Assembly: GCA_910579395.1 (NCBI GenBank)
Contig: CAJTUC010000013.1
Span: 1-64,000, forward strand
Direction of reading: 5' to 3'
From: an uncultured Lachnospiraceae bacterium
GTDB taxonomy: Bacteria > Bacillota > Clostridia > Lachnospirales > Lachnospiraceae
DNA length: 64,000 nucleotides
Made by a program: the position numbers and the translations under genes. A model generated the notes under the pieces. It saw only the letters and a list, made by a program, of their open reading frames with translations, ran no database searches and was not told where the DNA came from. Below, one piece after another: positions 8,031 through 17,527 of this stretch; position 1 is the stretch's first letter, and every line of letters begins with the position of its first letter.

Positions 8031-8648
8031 TTAAACCGACATACCTAATGCCGATAATATTTTACTATATGACTCCATATCCGGAATCAATATAAAATAC
8101 CCATCTATTGCTACATCATCAAAAAACTGTGTCTGTATCAACAGCATTCTATCGCCGACAGCTCCGAACTGGATTGCCGGCACACTCATAATGGCACCTG
8201 CCATATCTACCGCAATATCCGGTATCGTAGGAAATATCTTCAAATTCGTCAAAGAAGAAAGCGAATTTAAATATGCTCCCGTAATGATATTTCCTACCTC
8301 TTTCATTGCGGAATATTCCATCTCGGAGAAATCATCCCCTTCCATTTCCATCCCCATCAACTTCGATACGAGAAATCTGGCGGAATTTTTCTCCAAAAGG
8401 AACATAATACTCCCTGTAATGTCCCCTTCTACTCCAAGATAAATGCCGGCCATGATCTGCTCTTCACCGCCCATTGCCATGCCCACTTCCTTAAATTCCA
8501 ACAAGCCTACCTTTGGTACCGACATATCCACTTTGCATTGTAGCATCTCTGCCAACGCTGTAGTCGCGTTTCCTGCACCGATATTCCCCAGTTCTCTCAG
8601 AATATCGAAATATTCCTGAGACATTTCATCAAAATTCAATTCACTCAC
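8031..8648 (-). CDS. cheC: CheY-P phosphatase CheC
   Basis: CheC dephosphorylates CheY-P and binds CheD. The 205-residue protein carries both conserved phosphatase half-sites, ELGNIGAGNATTAL near the N-terminus and KEVGNIITGAYLNSL in the middle, each with the essential Glu and Asn. The start is a GTG at 8648, seven bases after AGGAGG; an in-frame TTG at 8654 is too close to that site. It is co-directional between cheW and cheD. Confidence 0.94.
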   Translation of the reverse strand: MSELNFDEMSQEYFDILRELGNIGAGNATTALAEMLQCKVDMSVPKVGLLEFKEVGMAMGGEEQIMAGIYLGVEGDITGSIMFLLEKNSARFLVSKLMGMEMEGDDFSEMEYSAMKEVGNIITGAYLNSLSSLTNLKIFPTIPDIAVDMAGAIMSVPAIQFGAVGDRMLLIQTQFFDDVAIDGYFILIPDMESYSKILSALGMSV

Positions 8649-8659
8649 AAACAAACCTC

Positions 8660-9112
8660 CTAAGAATTTTCCGGAACAACCAGATTCAAATCCAAAAGCG
8701 AAATCAGGCCGCCCTCATATTTTCCAATTCCGTAAATAAAATTATCTTTCTCATCTTTGGAAGCATAGGCAACTTTTTCAATCTGTGCCATCTCCAAAGT
8801 AACTACTTCTTTTACCTCATCCACGATAATACCGATCATCCCCTGCTGCTCCATTTTAATAACAATGATCCTGCTGGATTTGGTAACGACATCTTCCTCC
8901 AGTCCCATTTTGATTCGAATGCTCATAACAGGGAGAACTTCCCCGCGCAGATTAATAACGCCTTTTAAATAAGAAGCGACCTTCGGTACTCTCGTAATCT
9001 TCTGCATTCTCAGAATATTATCGATATATTTGATATCAATGCCATACTGTTCCTCGCCCAGTTTGATAACGATGAACTGAGTTGTATCATTAACCGCTTT
9101 TAATTCTTCCAT
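8660..9112 (-). CDS. cheW: Chemotaxis coupling protein CheW
   Basis: CheW links chemoreceptors to CheA in the polar signalling array. The 150-residue protein is a single CheW-like (SH3-like) domain with the typical GIDIKYIDNILR, ITRVPKVASYLKGVINLRG and GIIVDEVKEVV segments. It follows cheA by 19 bp, with AAGGAG ten bases before the ATG. Confidence 0.95.
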   Translation of the reverse strand: MEELKAVNDTTQFIVIKLGEEQYGIDIKYIDNILRMQKITRVPKVASYLKGVINLRGEVLPVMSIRIKMGLEEDVVTKSSRIIVIKMEQQGMIGIIVDEVKEVVTLEMAQIEKVAYASKDEKDNFIYGIGKYEGGLISLLDLNLVVPENS

Positions 9113-9131
9113 TCTACCGTCTCTCCTTCCC

Positions 9132-11297
9132 TTACATCAGTGCATTCGCATCCAGAATCAATGCCACTTCACCATCACCGAGAATCGTTGCACCACTGAT
9201 GATCTTACACTTGTTGATATACTTGCCCATCGATTTTATAACGATCTCCTGCTGTCCGATCAGTTCATCTACTACCAGGCCGGCATACTTATCGCCTTTC
9301 TTGACAATAACCACAACAAGATTTTCATTCGGATCCTTCGTACTCTCAATATCCAGAATTTCTGTCATACGGATCAGCGGAATGACAAGATCTCTTAAAT
9401 GAATGACTTCTTTGTTCTGCACCAATTTTACATCCGATGCGGGAATATCTTCCAGTGTCTGAATGGAGCCAAGGGAAATCGCATATTTCTCGCCTCCGAT
9501 AACGACCATAAGGGCCTGTATGATCGCGAGAGTAAGCGGAAGTCTGATGATCCAAGTACTTCCCTCCCCCAGCTTCGTCTTTACTTCCACTTCGCCACTC
9601 AAAGCTTCAATCTTCGATTTGACAACATCCAAGCCAACGCCTCTTCCGGAAACATCGGATACTGTCTTCGCTGTAGAGAATCCAGCATTGAACAGCAGAT
9701 CGATGATTTCCTTCTCGGTCATGATCTCCGCCTGTTCAGGCGTAATAACACCGCGCTCAATTCCTTTATTCTTCACAGACTCCGTATCGATACCGTTACC
9801 GTCATCCCTTACTTCGATGACAACATTATTGCCATCCTGATAAGCATCCAGGAAAATAGAACCAACTTCCGGCTTTCCTCTTTCCTTACGCACTTCTGCG
9901 GACTCCAGACCATGATCTGCAGAATTACGGAGCAGGTGCATCAACGGATCGCCGATTTCATCCACAACAGTACGGTCGAGTTCCGTTTCCTCACCGGACA
10001 TATACAATTCCATCTTTTTATCGAGTTTCTTGGACAAATCCCGAATCATACGCGGGAACTTCGTTACAACGCTTTCAATCGGCACCATTCGTACCTTCAT
10101 AACAGATTCGTGAAGAGATGTCGTAACGCTCTCAAGGTACTCAATCTGGTCGTTCACTTCCGAATTGGCATTGCCTTCCACCGTCTCCGAAGCCGATACA
10201 AGGGAATTCTTTGCGATGATCAACTCACTGACAAGGTTCATCAGTGTATCCAGTTTTTCAATATCTACCCTGACGGTTCTATTAACGATTGGCTTTCCTG
10301 TTGCCGGTTTCTTATCATTCTTTCCGGCCGGTGCTGCTTTCGCAGGTGCCTGCACTGATGTCTCCGCCGCTTTCTGCACTTCTGCCTTGGCTGGTACCTC
10401 TTTAACCGGCTCCTCCTTAGCAGATACCGCCTGAACCGATTTCTCTTCTTTGACCGCCTTCTCTTCCACGGCAGCGTGCTCTTCCTCCTGCGGTTCCGCC
10501 GACACCTGTTTACCGGTCTCGCAAACACCGCCGACAACATCGTCAATTTCGGATACGCTCTTGGCTGCCTGAACTACCTTTTCAAGGGATTCATCCGTTA
10601 CAACGATCAGACTAAAATCCAGATCGAACTTCTCATCTTCGATATCCTGTGCAGAAGGATTGGACGAAATAATCTCACCGAATTCTTCTACTGCCTTGAA
10701 CACAAGAAATGCCCTCGCAGCTTTCAAAATACAGGCTTCCTGCACCTTTACCGTCAATCCATAGACCTTTTTACCCTGATGCAGAGCTTCTGCAATGACT
10801 GTTTTCTCGGCATCACCAAGCTTCATTTCCTGCCACTTCTGACCTTCTGCAGCCGTTTCAGCTTCTGCCGCCTTCTGTGCAGCGGGTTTCTCCTCCTCTG
10901 CTTCCGGCTCAGCGCCGCCCTTTAAAATAGCATTGAGCTGCTTGATCAAAGGTTCATTGTCGTTCGTACCCTCATCAGCGCTTTCCCTGATATTCGTATT
11001 ATATTCCTCAAGCGCATCAAGGCACTGGAAAAGAATATCTATCATATTCGCCTTGACCGTGATATTCCCGTTACGGACCTCGGAAAAAACATTTTCCATA
11101 TCATGGGTGAGGTTCTGCATCCTCTTATATCCCATAGTGCCCGCCATACCTTTTAAAGAATGGGCTGCGCGGAAAATCTCATTAATCGTGTCCATGTTAT
11201 CGGGTTCCTGCTCCAGGATCAGAATCTGTGTATTCAGGTTCTGAAGGTGCTCGTTTGTTTCATCAAGGAAAATTTCCAAATACTGGCTAACATCCAT
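9132..11297 (-). CDS. cheA: Chemotaxis histidine kinase CheA
   Basis: CheA autophosphorylates in response to receptors and passes phosphate to CheY and CheB. The 721-residue protein has in order: an HPt (P1) domain with phospho-acceptor His46 in FRAAHSLKGMAGTMG, a P2 response-regulator-binding domain (about 165-260), a Glu/Lys/Ala-rich linker (about 265-335), the P3 dimerisation helices (about 340-400), an HATPase domain (N box LMHLLRNSADHG, G1 EVRDDGNGID, G2 VSGRGVGLDVV) and a C-terminal CheW-like domain. The start codon lies one base after the cheB stop, indicating translational coupling. Confidence 0.96.
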   Translation of the reverse strand: MDVSQYLEIFLDETNEHLQNLNTQILILEQEPDNMDTINEIFRAAHSLKGMAGTMGYKRMQNLTHDMENVFSEVRNGNITVKANMIDILFQCLDALEEYNTNIRESADEGTNDNEPLIKQLNAILKGGAEPEAEEEKPAAQKAAEAETAAEGQKWQEMKLGDAEKTVIAEALHQGKKVYGLTVKVQEACILKAARAFLVFKAVEEFGEIISSNPSAQDIEDEKFDLDFSLIVVTDESLEKVVQAAKSVSEIDDVVGGVCETGKQVSAEPQEEEHAAVEEKAVKEEKSVQAVSAKEEPVKEVPAKAEVQKAAETSVQAPAKAAPAGKNDKKPATGKPIVNRTVRVDIEKLDTLMNLVSELIIAKNSLVSASETVEGNANSEVNDQIEYLESVTTSLHESVMKVRMVPIESVVTKFPRMIRDLSKKLDKKMELYMSGEETELDRTVVDEIGDPLMHLLRNSADHGLESAEVRKERGKPEVGSIFLDAYQDGNNVVIEVRDDGNGIDTESVKNKGIERGVITPEQAEIMTEKEIIDLLFNAGFSTAKTVSDVSGRGVGLDVVKSKIEALSGEVEVKTKLGEGSTWIIRLPLTLAIIQALMVVIGGEKYAISLGSIQTLEDIPASDVKLVQNKEVIHLRDLVIPLIRMTEILDIESTKDPNENLVVVIVKKGDKYAGLVVDELIGQQEIVIKSMGKYINKCKIISGATILGDGEVALILDANALM

Positions 11298-11298
11298 T

Positions 11299-12384
11299 TC
11301 ATCTTACCCCCACGTTCATTGTAATCTCCTGCGCAATCTGGTCAAGCGGTACAATCTGATCCGCAAGTCCCGCATTAACAATACTTCTCGGCATTCCATA
11401 TACCGCACATGTACTTGCTTCCTGCGCAATGATATGCAGTTTCTTTTTTTCTTTCAGATTCTGGATTCCCTTCGTACCGTCGGCCCCCATACCAGTCATT
11501 ACAACACATATGATCTGATCAAATTTGCTGTCTGCCAGTGATTCGTACATATAATTAGCACAAGGCTTTACTCCTTCTCTGGACGGCTCATCCGAATAAT
11601 GGATGCTGTATTTGCTCCCGTTTGTTACGACATTTAAATGCTTGCCGCCCATCGCAATATAAACAACACCGGGCTCTAATACATCGCCTTCTGCGGCTTC
11701 CTTTACATGAACTTCACTTAATGTATCCAGCCGCTCCGCTAAAGAAGCTGTAAAACCAGCAGGCATATGCTGTACGATCACAACCGGCGCCTTTAACCCC
11801 TTGGGCAGTTTCGGAACAACGGCCTGCAAAGCTTTCGGTCCTCCTGTAGAGCTTGCAAGCGCCACGACCTTATTCCCGGAAGAGACAGCCATCCGCCTGC
11901 TCGCAAGACTGCCCGGTCTTATCGGCGCCACCCGTTCAACTTTGACCGGTGTCGGCGTTGAAGCCGGTTTATCATATGTCAGCAGTCTGGATTCTACAAC
12001 AATCCCCAGCGTGCATAACAGCTTCTCTTTGAAATCGGCTGTCCGGCAGTCCATTGCCGTACCCGGCTTATGCACAAAATCCAGCGCACCGAGTTCCAGC
12101 GCATCCAGCGTCGTCTTTGCTCCTTCACTGGTATCCGTACTGACCATCATGACTCTTGCCTGAATCTTACGGTTCTGCAATTCTTTTAACAGTTCCAGAC
12201 CATTCATGCGGGGCATATTTACATCTAAAATTACCGCATCGTAGCTTTTTCTGGTAAGCAGATCCAATGCCTCCAGACCATTCGTCGCGCGATCCTGTAC
12301 ATGGAATCTTTCATCGCTTTCAATTATATCACAGAGTACCCTTCTCATGAGTGCAGAGTCATCAACTACTAATATATTTTTCAT
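11299..12384 (-). CDS. cheB: Receptor methylesterase/deamidase CheB
   Basis: CheB removes methyl groups from chemoreceptor glutamates during adaptation. The 361-residue protein has an N-terminal receiver domain with phospho-acceptor Asp54 (AVILDVNMPRMNG) and Lys in DFVHKPG, a linker, and a C-terminal esterase domain with Ser179 in ASSTGGPKAL, His206 in IVQHMPAGFT and the Asp-containing MTGMGADGTKG. No cheR is present in this window; the partner methyltransferase must be elsewhere. Confidence 0.95.
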   Translation of the reverse strand: MKNILVVDDSALMRRVLCDIIESDERFHVQDRATNGLEALDLLTRKSYDAVILDVNMPRMNGLELLKELQNRKIQARVMMVSTDTSEGAKTTLDALELGALDFVHKPGTAMDCRTADFKEKLLCTLGIVVESRLLTYDKPASTPTPVKVERVAPIRPGSLASRRMAVSSGNKVVALASSTGGPKALQAVVPKLPKGLKAPVVIVQHMPAGFTASLAERLDTLSEVHVKEAAEGDVLEPGVVYIAMGGKHLNVVTNGSKYSIHYSDEPSREGVKPCANYMYESLADSKFDQIICVVMTGMGADGTKGIQNLKEKKKLHIIAQEASTCAVYGMPRSIVNAGLADQIVPLDQIAQEITMNVGVR

Positions 12385-12424
12385 CCTGACAACCTTCCCT
12401 CTATTTTATTTTCTGATATCTAAT

Positions 12425-13153
12425 CTATTCATTCTGTTTTCTGATGATTTTTCGCTCTTCATTAAAGATATACTTGATAATCTCTTCTCGATTATCTTTA
12501 TCCATATTAACATATTGTACGCGGTGTTCATAAAATCCCGGTCTGTTATCCACTTCCTTAACGCTTAACACCTTGCCGCACAGATTGTATTCCTTGTTTT
12601 CCCCATCTATCCACAAAAAATATTTACATAAAATCAAACTTTCCACTTCATACGCGTATTCTGCCACAAAACGCAGCCCGCCGCCACTGATATCCACAAT
12701 AACGCTCCGCTGTAAAGGCAGTTCCGGCGTCAGGACTACGGAATTTTTCTCAAATGCCTGCACTTCCTCTTCCTGTAACGGTCTGGAATTCATTTCCAGC
12801 GCACAGCTGAAACGGTAATACTCTCTTCTCTGATACTTTCTGAGATTGCTCGTAAGATCGAGCAGCAGACTGAACCTGTTATTATTTTTATACCTGTCCA
12901 CTACCCTTGCATAACATTGGTAAAGACCATTCGGCGTAAAAAAGTACAGATCATACTCTACATCTACCGGCAGCAATATTAATTTTGTTTTTTCCATCGG
13001 CATAGAGATTTCAATCCGGTCATCGGAAAGTATATCAACAACCTGACTCGCATAGACCTTATTTTTCTCTTCGTCATCATCCCGGTATCTTTTCGCTTTC
13101 TGAAGTTCAATCCGGCTCCCCGGCGCTATATATTTTGAAAGTATAATTCCCAT
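12425..13153 (-). CDS. PilZ/YcgR-family c-di-GMP-binding flagellar brake
   Basis: A 242-residue protein with an N-terminal YcgR-like domain (about 1-105) and a C-terminal PilZ domain. The c-di-GMP binding signature is intact: RRxxxR at Arg109, Arg110 and Arg114 (QRREYYRFSC) and the D/N-x-S-x-x-G motif at about 154-159 (VDISGGGLRF). Family members slow the flagellar motor or alter switching when c-di-GMP is high. It lies between flhG and cheB, the common clostridial position, and ties motility to the second messenger that also governs pili in Clostridia. Confidence 0.88.
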   Translation of the reverse strand: MGIILSKYIAPGSRIELQKAKRYRDDDEEKNKVYASQVVDILSDDRIEISMPMEKTKLILLPVDVEYDLYFFTPNGLYQCYARVVDRYKNNNRFSLLLDLTSNLRKYQRREYYRFSCALEMNSRPLQEEEVQAFEKNSVVLTPELPLQRSVIVDISGGGLRFVAEYAYEVESLILCKYFLWIDGENKEYNLCGKVLSVKEVDNRPGFYEHRVQYVNMDKDNREEIIKYIFNEERKIIRKQNE

Positions 13154-13177
13154 ATTCGTTGTCCCTTTTACCTGTTT

Positions 13178-14053
13178 TTATCTTTTTGATATAATATGCG
13201 AAAAAAATGCTGCCATTCCACGCTTTGTCAAAGTTTTGTTCAGTTCTTTATTCATCAATTTTGCCGCCAGCATCTCATATGCCAGTGCGGACTTACTGTC
13301 CGGATTCTGGATGGATACCGGCATCTGCTGCATAACTGCTTTTGCAAGCTGCGCATCCTGTGGTATCATACCGAGATAGGTGATTGGAATCTTCAGGTAC
13401 CTCGTAACTACCGTATCCAGCTTTTCAAACAGGATTCTTCCTTCCTGTCCGTTCTCTACCTTATTGGCAATTACTTTGACCTGCGAATCCTCTTTGGAGA
13501 ACCGCGGATGTCTGTTCAAAGACTTTACGAGAGAATAAGAATCCGTAATGGAAGTCGGTTCCGGCGTTGTCACAAGCAAAATCTCACCGCTTGCCACCAG
13601 AAATTCCAAAACTGCATCGGAAATACCCGCTCCGGTATCTACGATAATGATATCCGCCATCTCATCCAATTCCGTCAGGTTTTTGATAATATAATTCAGG
13701 TGATCGATGCTCAGATTCGACATACCAGCAATCCCGGAACCGCCTGAAATAAAACCAACATCCATCGGCCCCCATGTAATGATTTCCTTAATATTCTTAC
13801 CCTGATAGATCAGATCACAGAGATTATGCTTCGGAACCGCGCCAAACATTACTTCGATATTCGCCAGTCCAAAATCCGCATCCAATATGATGACACGCTG
13901 TCCCATTTTTTTGAACTGAACAGCCAGATTGATTGCAACATTTGATTTCCCGACACCGCCTTTTCCACTTGTAACGGTGATGACTCTTGCCAATGGTCGC
14001 TGAGGCCGGCTGCCTGCCTTTATTATATTTCTCAGTTGTTCAGCCTGATCCAT
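13178..14053 (-). CDS. flhG: MinD-like ATPase FlhG (YlxH/FleN)
   Basis: FlhG is a MinD/ParA-type ATPase that works with the GTPase FlhF to set flagellar number and position. The 291-residue protein has the deviant Walker A motif KGGVGKS at 31-37, the switch I region (ILDADFGLANIEVMFG) and switch II (IIIVDTGAGISDAV). The N-terminal QAEQLRNI helix corresponds to the FlhF-activating motif (DQAxxLR). It follows flhF by 23 bp. Confidence 0.95.
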   Translation of the reverse strand: MDQAEQLRNIIKAGSRPQRPLARVITVTSGKGGVGKSNVAINLAVQFKKMGQRVIILDADFGLANIEVMFGAVPKHNLCDLIYQGKNIKEIITWGPMDVGFISGGSGIAGMSNLSIDHLNYIIKNLTELDEMADIIIVDTGAGISDAVLEFLVASGEILLVTTPEPTSITDSYSLVKSLNRHPRFSKEDSQVKVIANKVENGQEGRILFEKLDTVVTRYLKIPITYLGMIPQDAQLAKAVMQQMPVSIQNPDSKSALAYEMLAAKLMNKELNKTLTKRGMAAFFSHIISKR

Positions 14054-14076
14054 TTTTTCTCCTTTCTCAGGTAGTT

Positions 14077-15315
14077 CTAATTCTTTCCACCGAGTAACCT
14101 CTTGACCGTCTTCTGCGGATTAAAGTCCTCAATATCGTCGGGTACATTCTGGCCATGCGTTACATAGGAAAGGGATGCTCCCGTATACAATTTCAGATTC
14201 AGCAGATTTCCCAGAGTCGTAGTCTCATCCAGTTTGGTAAAAATCAGCTTATAGTCCGCCATTTCCTTATAAGCATCAGCGATGCTGATCAAATCTCTGT
14301 ATTTTGTCGTAGCGCTGAGAACAAGAAATACTTCTTTTTCTACCTTATCATCCATTGAATGAATGAATTTCGTCATCGCTTCCTTCTGTGCTTTATTCTG
14401 ATAAGAGTGGCCCGCCGTATCCACCAGAATATAATCGTAATCTTTAAAATCGGAAAGCGCCTGTTCTATCTCTTCTATCGTATAGACGATTCGAAAAGGC
14501 ACTTCCAGAATGTTCGCATAGGTACGAAGCTGTTCCGCCGCCGCAATCCGATAAGTATCCGCCGTTAAAAGCGCCACCTTCTTCTTCTCATCCACCTGGA
14601 AACGGGATGCTATCTTGGCAATCGTCGTTGTCTTTCCGACGCCCGTAGGGCCTACAAAAAATACTACCTTCACCCCTTTTTCGGAAGGCGTGATACCGAC
14701 GGGCTTTCCGAATTTTAATATCATTTTCTGATAAGTATTCGCAAGTGCGAAATCAAAAGGACAGTTCGGTTTGTTGACTTTCTCGATTTCCTCGATGATC
14801 TGTCCCGCATAAGCCTCATCCACTTCATTCTCCAGCATCGTCGTATGCAAAAGCTTCATGAACATATCCGTTTCGCTGATTTCTTCTTCAACTTTTTCTT
14901 CCTCTTTTTTCTCTTCCTCCGGTTTTTGCAGTTGCTGCTCTATCAGTGACTGCAGACTGTCCAGCTTTTCCTCTATGACATTATTTTCTTTTTTTCCAGA
15001 AAACTCTTCCGCATTTACAGGTATAATGGCCCGTGGCGCTTCGTTCTGCTGCACCGGCGCATTATTCATACTCGAGACGACTTCATTGATTGCGGATACC
15101 GCCGCTTTTACCTCTGCGGATACATCCTTCTCCTGACTGTTCGCTTCTTCCTCCAGTGCGACCGTCACCTCTACCTTCTGCGGTTTCAGAAAATCGAACA
15201 GTCCTTTACGCTTTACGTTTCTGACATTCATCACGACAACGTTTGCGCCAAGTTCCTTCTTCGCACTTTCTACCGCTTCCGCCTCTGTTTTCCCTAAAAA
15301 TTTCTTAATTATCAT
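14077..15315 (-). CDS. flhF: SRP-type GTPase FlhF
   Basis: FlhF is a signal-recognition-particle-like GTPase that directs early flagellar assembly to the membrane. The 412-residue protein has an N-terminal B domain with a variable acidic linker (about 55-150), an N domain, and a G domain with G1 GPTGVGKTT (222-230), LLTADTYRIAAAEQLRTYA, the DTAGHSYQN G3 and TKLDETTTLGNLLN. The ATG shares a base with the flhA TAA stop, so translation is coupled to flhA. Confidence 0.96.
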   Translation of the reverse strand: MIIKKFLGKTEAEAVESAKKELGANVVVMNVRNVKRKGLFDFLKPQKVEVTVALEEEANSQEKDVSAEVKAAVSAINEVVSSMNNAPVQQNEAPRAIIPVNAEEFSGKKENNVIEEKLDSLQSLIEQQLQKPEEEKKEEEKVEEEISETDMFMKLLHTTMLENEVDEAYAGQIIEEIEKVNKPNCPFDFALANTYQKMILKFGKPVGITPSEKGVKVVFFVGPTGVGKTTTIAKIASRFQVDEKKKVALLTADTYRIAAAEQLRTYANILEVPFRIVYTIEEIEQALSDFKDYDYILVDTAGHSYQNKAQKEAMTKFIHSMDDKVEKEVFLVLSATTKYRDLISIADAYKEMADYKLIFTKLDETTTLGNLLNLKLYTGASLSYVTHGQNVPDDIEDFNPQKTVKRLLGGKN

Positions 15316-17357
15316 TATGCTGTCACCATCCCAACGGACTGTAATTCGATATTAGATTCCACTTCATTATAAGATACAACGACCAGATCTTTAAAGTAGT
15401 CTTCTGTCAATTTCTTAAAATACGCACGCACGATCGGTGAAGTAATGACAATCGGAATCTTGCCTAAATCTTCCAGTTTCTTTGTTTCTGTGCCGACCGA
15501 ATCCATAATTGCCCTCGTCTTCGTCGGGTCTAACGTCAGATATGCACCCTGCTCCGTCTGTTTCACGCTTCCCATGATCTCCTGTTCCAGCTTGGGATCG
15601 AGCGTCACAACACTGGTCGTCTCATTGGCCGGGAAGAACTTATTGGAAATCGCCCGTTTCAGACTCTGTCTGACATATTCGGTCAAGATATCCGTATCCC
15701 TCGTCGTTGAAGCATAATCCGCTAACGTTTCAAAAATTGTCAGCAGATCTCGTATAGAAATTCCTTCCGAAAGCAGATTCTGCAATACTTTCTGTATCTC
15801 ACCAAGCCCAAGCAGCTTCGGTACGAGTTCTTCCACCAGAGACGGATTGCTCTCCTTTAGATTGTTGACAAGGTTCTGTACATCCTGTCTGGTCAGCAGT
15901 TCTGCTATGTACTGTCTGATGATTTCTGTCAAATGAGTCGCAATGATTGACGGCGGATCAACAACCGTATAGCCCATACTTTCCGCACGCTCCCGCTGTC
16001 CTTCCGTAATCCAGATGGCCGGCAGATGGAAAGAGGGTTCAAACGTCGGAATACCGGTAATTTCTTCCTCTACATACCCTGGATTCATCGCCATATAGTG
16101 GTCGAAAAGGATTTCTCCTTCGCTGACCTGTACACCTTTTATTTTAATAATATACTGATTCGGATTCAACTGAATATTATCACGCAGACGGATGATCGGA
16201 ACGACCGTACCAAGCTCTAACGCAATCTGTCTACGGATCATAACAACACGGTCTAACAAATCGCCGCCCTGATTGACATCCGCCAACGGAATGATACCAT
16301 AACCAAACTCCAGCTCGATTGGATCAACCTGCAGCAGAGAGGTAACATTCTCCGGCTGCCTGATTTCTTCCGCCGCCGCTTCTTCCGTATCCACTTCCTT
16401 CTCTATCTCCGCTGTTTCAATCGTACCGGAAATGATTCTTGCAACGATGATAAAACACAAACCCAGTGCTACAAAAATGACCGTATTCAAAGGCGTAATA
16501 ATACCCAGGACCGCAATAACGCTCCCCACCAGATAAAGTACTTTCGGCACACCGAACAGCTGACTGACGAGCACCGTACCGAAATCTGCGTCTTTGGAGC
16601 CTTTCGTAACGAGAATACCGGTTGACAGTGAAATGAGCAGAGACGGAATCTGACTCACCAGACCGTCACCGATGGTCAGAATCGCATAGCGGTTCAGCGC
16701 ATCTGTAAACTCCATATTCTGCCGCCACATACCCATTGCAATACCGCCGATAATATTGATTGCTGTAATAAAGAGACCTGCCGTAGCATCTCCCTTAACA
16801 TACTTTACGGCACCATCCATTGAACCGAAAAAGCCCGACTCTTCCTGAATCTTTTCACGTCGTTCCTTTGCCTCCGCATCCGTGATCGCGCCGGTATTTA
16901 AGTCCGCATCAATCGCCATCTGTTTACCAGGCATAGCGTCCAACGTAAATCTTGCCGTTACTTCAGCAACACGCTCGGAACCTTTATTGATGATCATAAA
17001 CTGTACAATGATCAGAATAATAAATACGATAACGCCGATGATCAGATCGCCGCCGCCAACATATTGTCCGAATGTCTCAACAACGTTTCCCGGCTGTCCG
17101 GATGTCAGAATCAATCTGGTAGAGGATACGTTCAGGGCAATTCTGAATACTGTCGTGAAAAGCAAAATCGTAGGAAAATACGACATCTTTAACACTTCAT
17201 TCGCAAACATACACCCGAACATGACCGTAAAAGCGACCGATATATTACATGCAAGCAATACATCCAGAAGCCATGACGGTATCGGAACGATCAGCATAAT
17301 AAACGCCGAAAGCAAATACAGCGCAACACCGACATCCGCCTTTTTCAAACTCCCCAT
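15315..17357 (-). CDS. flhA: Flagellar export gate protein FlhA
   Basis: FlhA forms the nonameric ring of the flagellar type III export gate. The 680-residue protein has about eight membrane helices in the first 320 residues, with the FHIPEP-type signature region around FANEVLKMSYFPTILLF and VVFIILIIVQFMIINKG, followed by a large cytoplasmic substrate-docking domain. The ATG has AAGGAGAAGAGG just upstream. The 314-bp interval before it is filled with the inverted-repeat units described separately. Confidence 0.96.
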   Translation of the reverse strand: MGSLKKADVGVALYLLSAFIMLIVPIPSWLLDVLLACNISVAFTVMFGCMFANEVLKMSYFPTILLFTTVFRIALNVSSTRLILTSGQPGNVVETFGQYVGGGDLIIGVIVFIILIIVQFMIINKGSERVAEVTARFTLDAMPGKQMAIDADLNTGAITDAEAKERREKIQEESGFFGSMDGAVKYVKGDATAGLFITAINIIGGIAMGMWRQNMEFTDALNRYAILTIGDGLVSQIPSLLISLSTGILVTKGSKDADFGTVLVSQLFGVPKVLYLVGSVIAVLGIITPLNTVIFVALGLCFIIVARIISGTIETAEIEKEVDTEEAAAEEIRQPENVTSLLQVDPIELEFGYGIIPLADVNQGGDLLDRVVMIRRQIALELGTVVPIIRLRDNIQLNPNQYIIKIKGVQVSEGEILFDHYMAMNPGYVEEEITGIPTFEPSFHLPAIWITEGQRERAESMGYTVVDPPSIIATHLTEIIRQYIAELLTRQDVQNLVNNLKESNPSLVEELVPKLLGLGEIQKVLQNLLSEGISIRDLLTIFETLADYASTTRDTDILTEYVRQSLKRAISNKFFPANETTSVVTLDPKLEQEIMGSVKQTEQGAYLTLDPTKTRAIMDSVGTETKKLEDLGKIPIVITSPIVRAYFKKLTEDYFKDLVVVSYNEVESNIELQSVGMVTA

Positions 17358-17515
17358 ATCCTCTTCTCCTTTCCCCTATATTCTATCTTATCTATAATCC
17401 CTTTAATGACAGAATCGCTGACCGCGATTCTGTCGGGCGAAAAGATCTGCTTTGCAGATTGTAGAACTTCTTGGCGTCCCGTCCAATGGCGGGACATCTT
17501 AGAAGTTCTTTTCAC
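17345..17515 (-). CDS. Possible 56-codon leader ORF overlapping the flhA start
   Basis: A GTG at 17515 lies five bases after a perfect AAGGAGG, and the frame runs 56 codons to a TGA at 17345-17347, overlapping the first 13 bases of flhA in another frame. The predicted peptide is basic (begins VKRTSKMSRHWTGRQ) and matches no family I know. It is built from the inverted-repeat unit, so it may be a by-product of that structure. If translated it could couple ribosomes to flhA. Low confidence. Confidence 0.25.
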   Translation of the reverse strand: MKRTSKMSRHWTGRQEVLQSAKQIFSPDRIAVSDSVIKGIIDKIEYRGKEKRIWGV

Positions 17516-17517
17516 CC
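17408..17517 (-). repeat. Inverted-repeat unit A (three-way-junction type) upstream of flhA
   Basis: Plus-strand order: hairpin GACAGAATCGC/GCGATTCTGTC (17408-17418 with 17424-17434, perfect 11 bp); outer stem GGGCGAAA/TTTCACCC (17435-17442 with 17510-17517, one G-U in the transcript); short arm ATCTGC-TTT-GCAGAT (17445-17459); long arm AGAACTTCT/AGAAGTTCT (17463-17471 with 17501-17509) capped by GTCCCG/CGGGAC (17476-17481 with 17490-17495). Together these fold as a closing stem with two arms plus an adjacent hairpin. Confidence 0.8.
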
Positions 17518-17527
17518 TAACCTCCTT

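Noticed and set aside
8032..8057. Sigma-28-like sequence on the plus strand (TAAA, 14 bp, GCCGATAA) at the end of cheC
   Set aside because: The spacer is one base short, it points antisense into cheC, and the bases are explained by cheC codons; no transcript target is apparent.
9399..10358. Long plus-strand open frame opposite cheA
   Set aside because: No ribosome site or recognisable protein; it mirrors the strong coding frame of cheA. Other long plus-strand frames in the window were rejected for the same reason.
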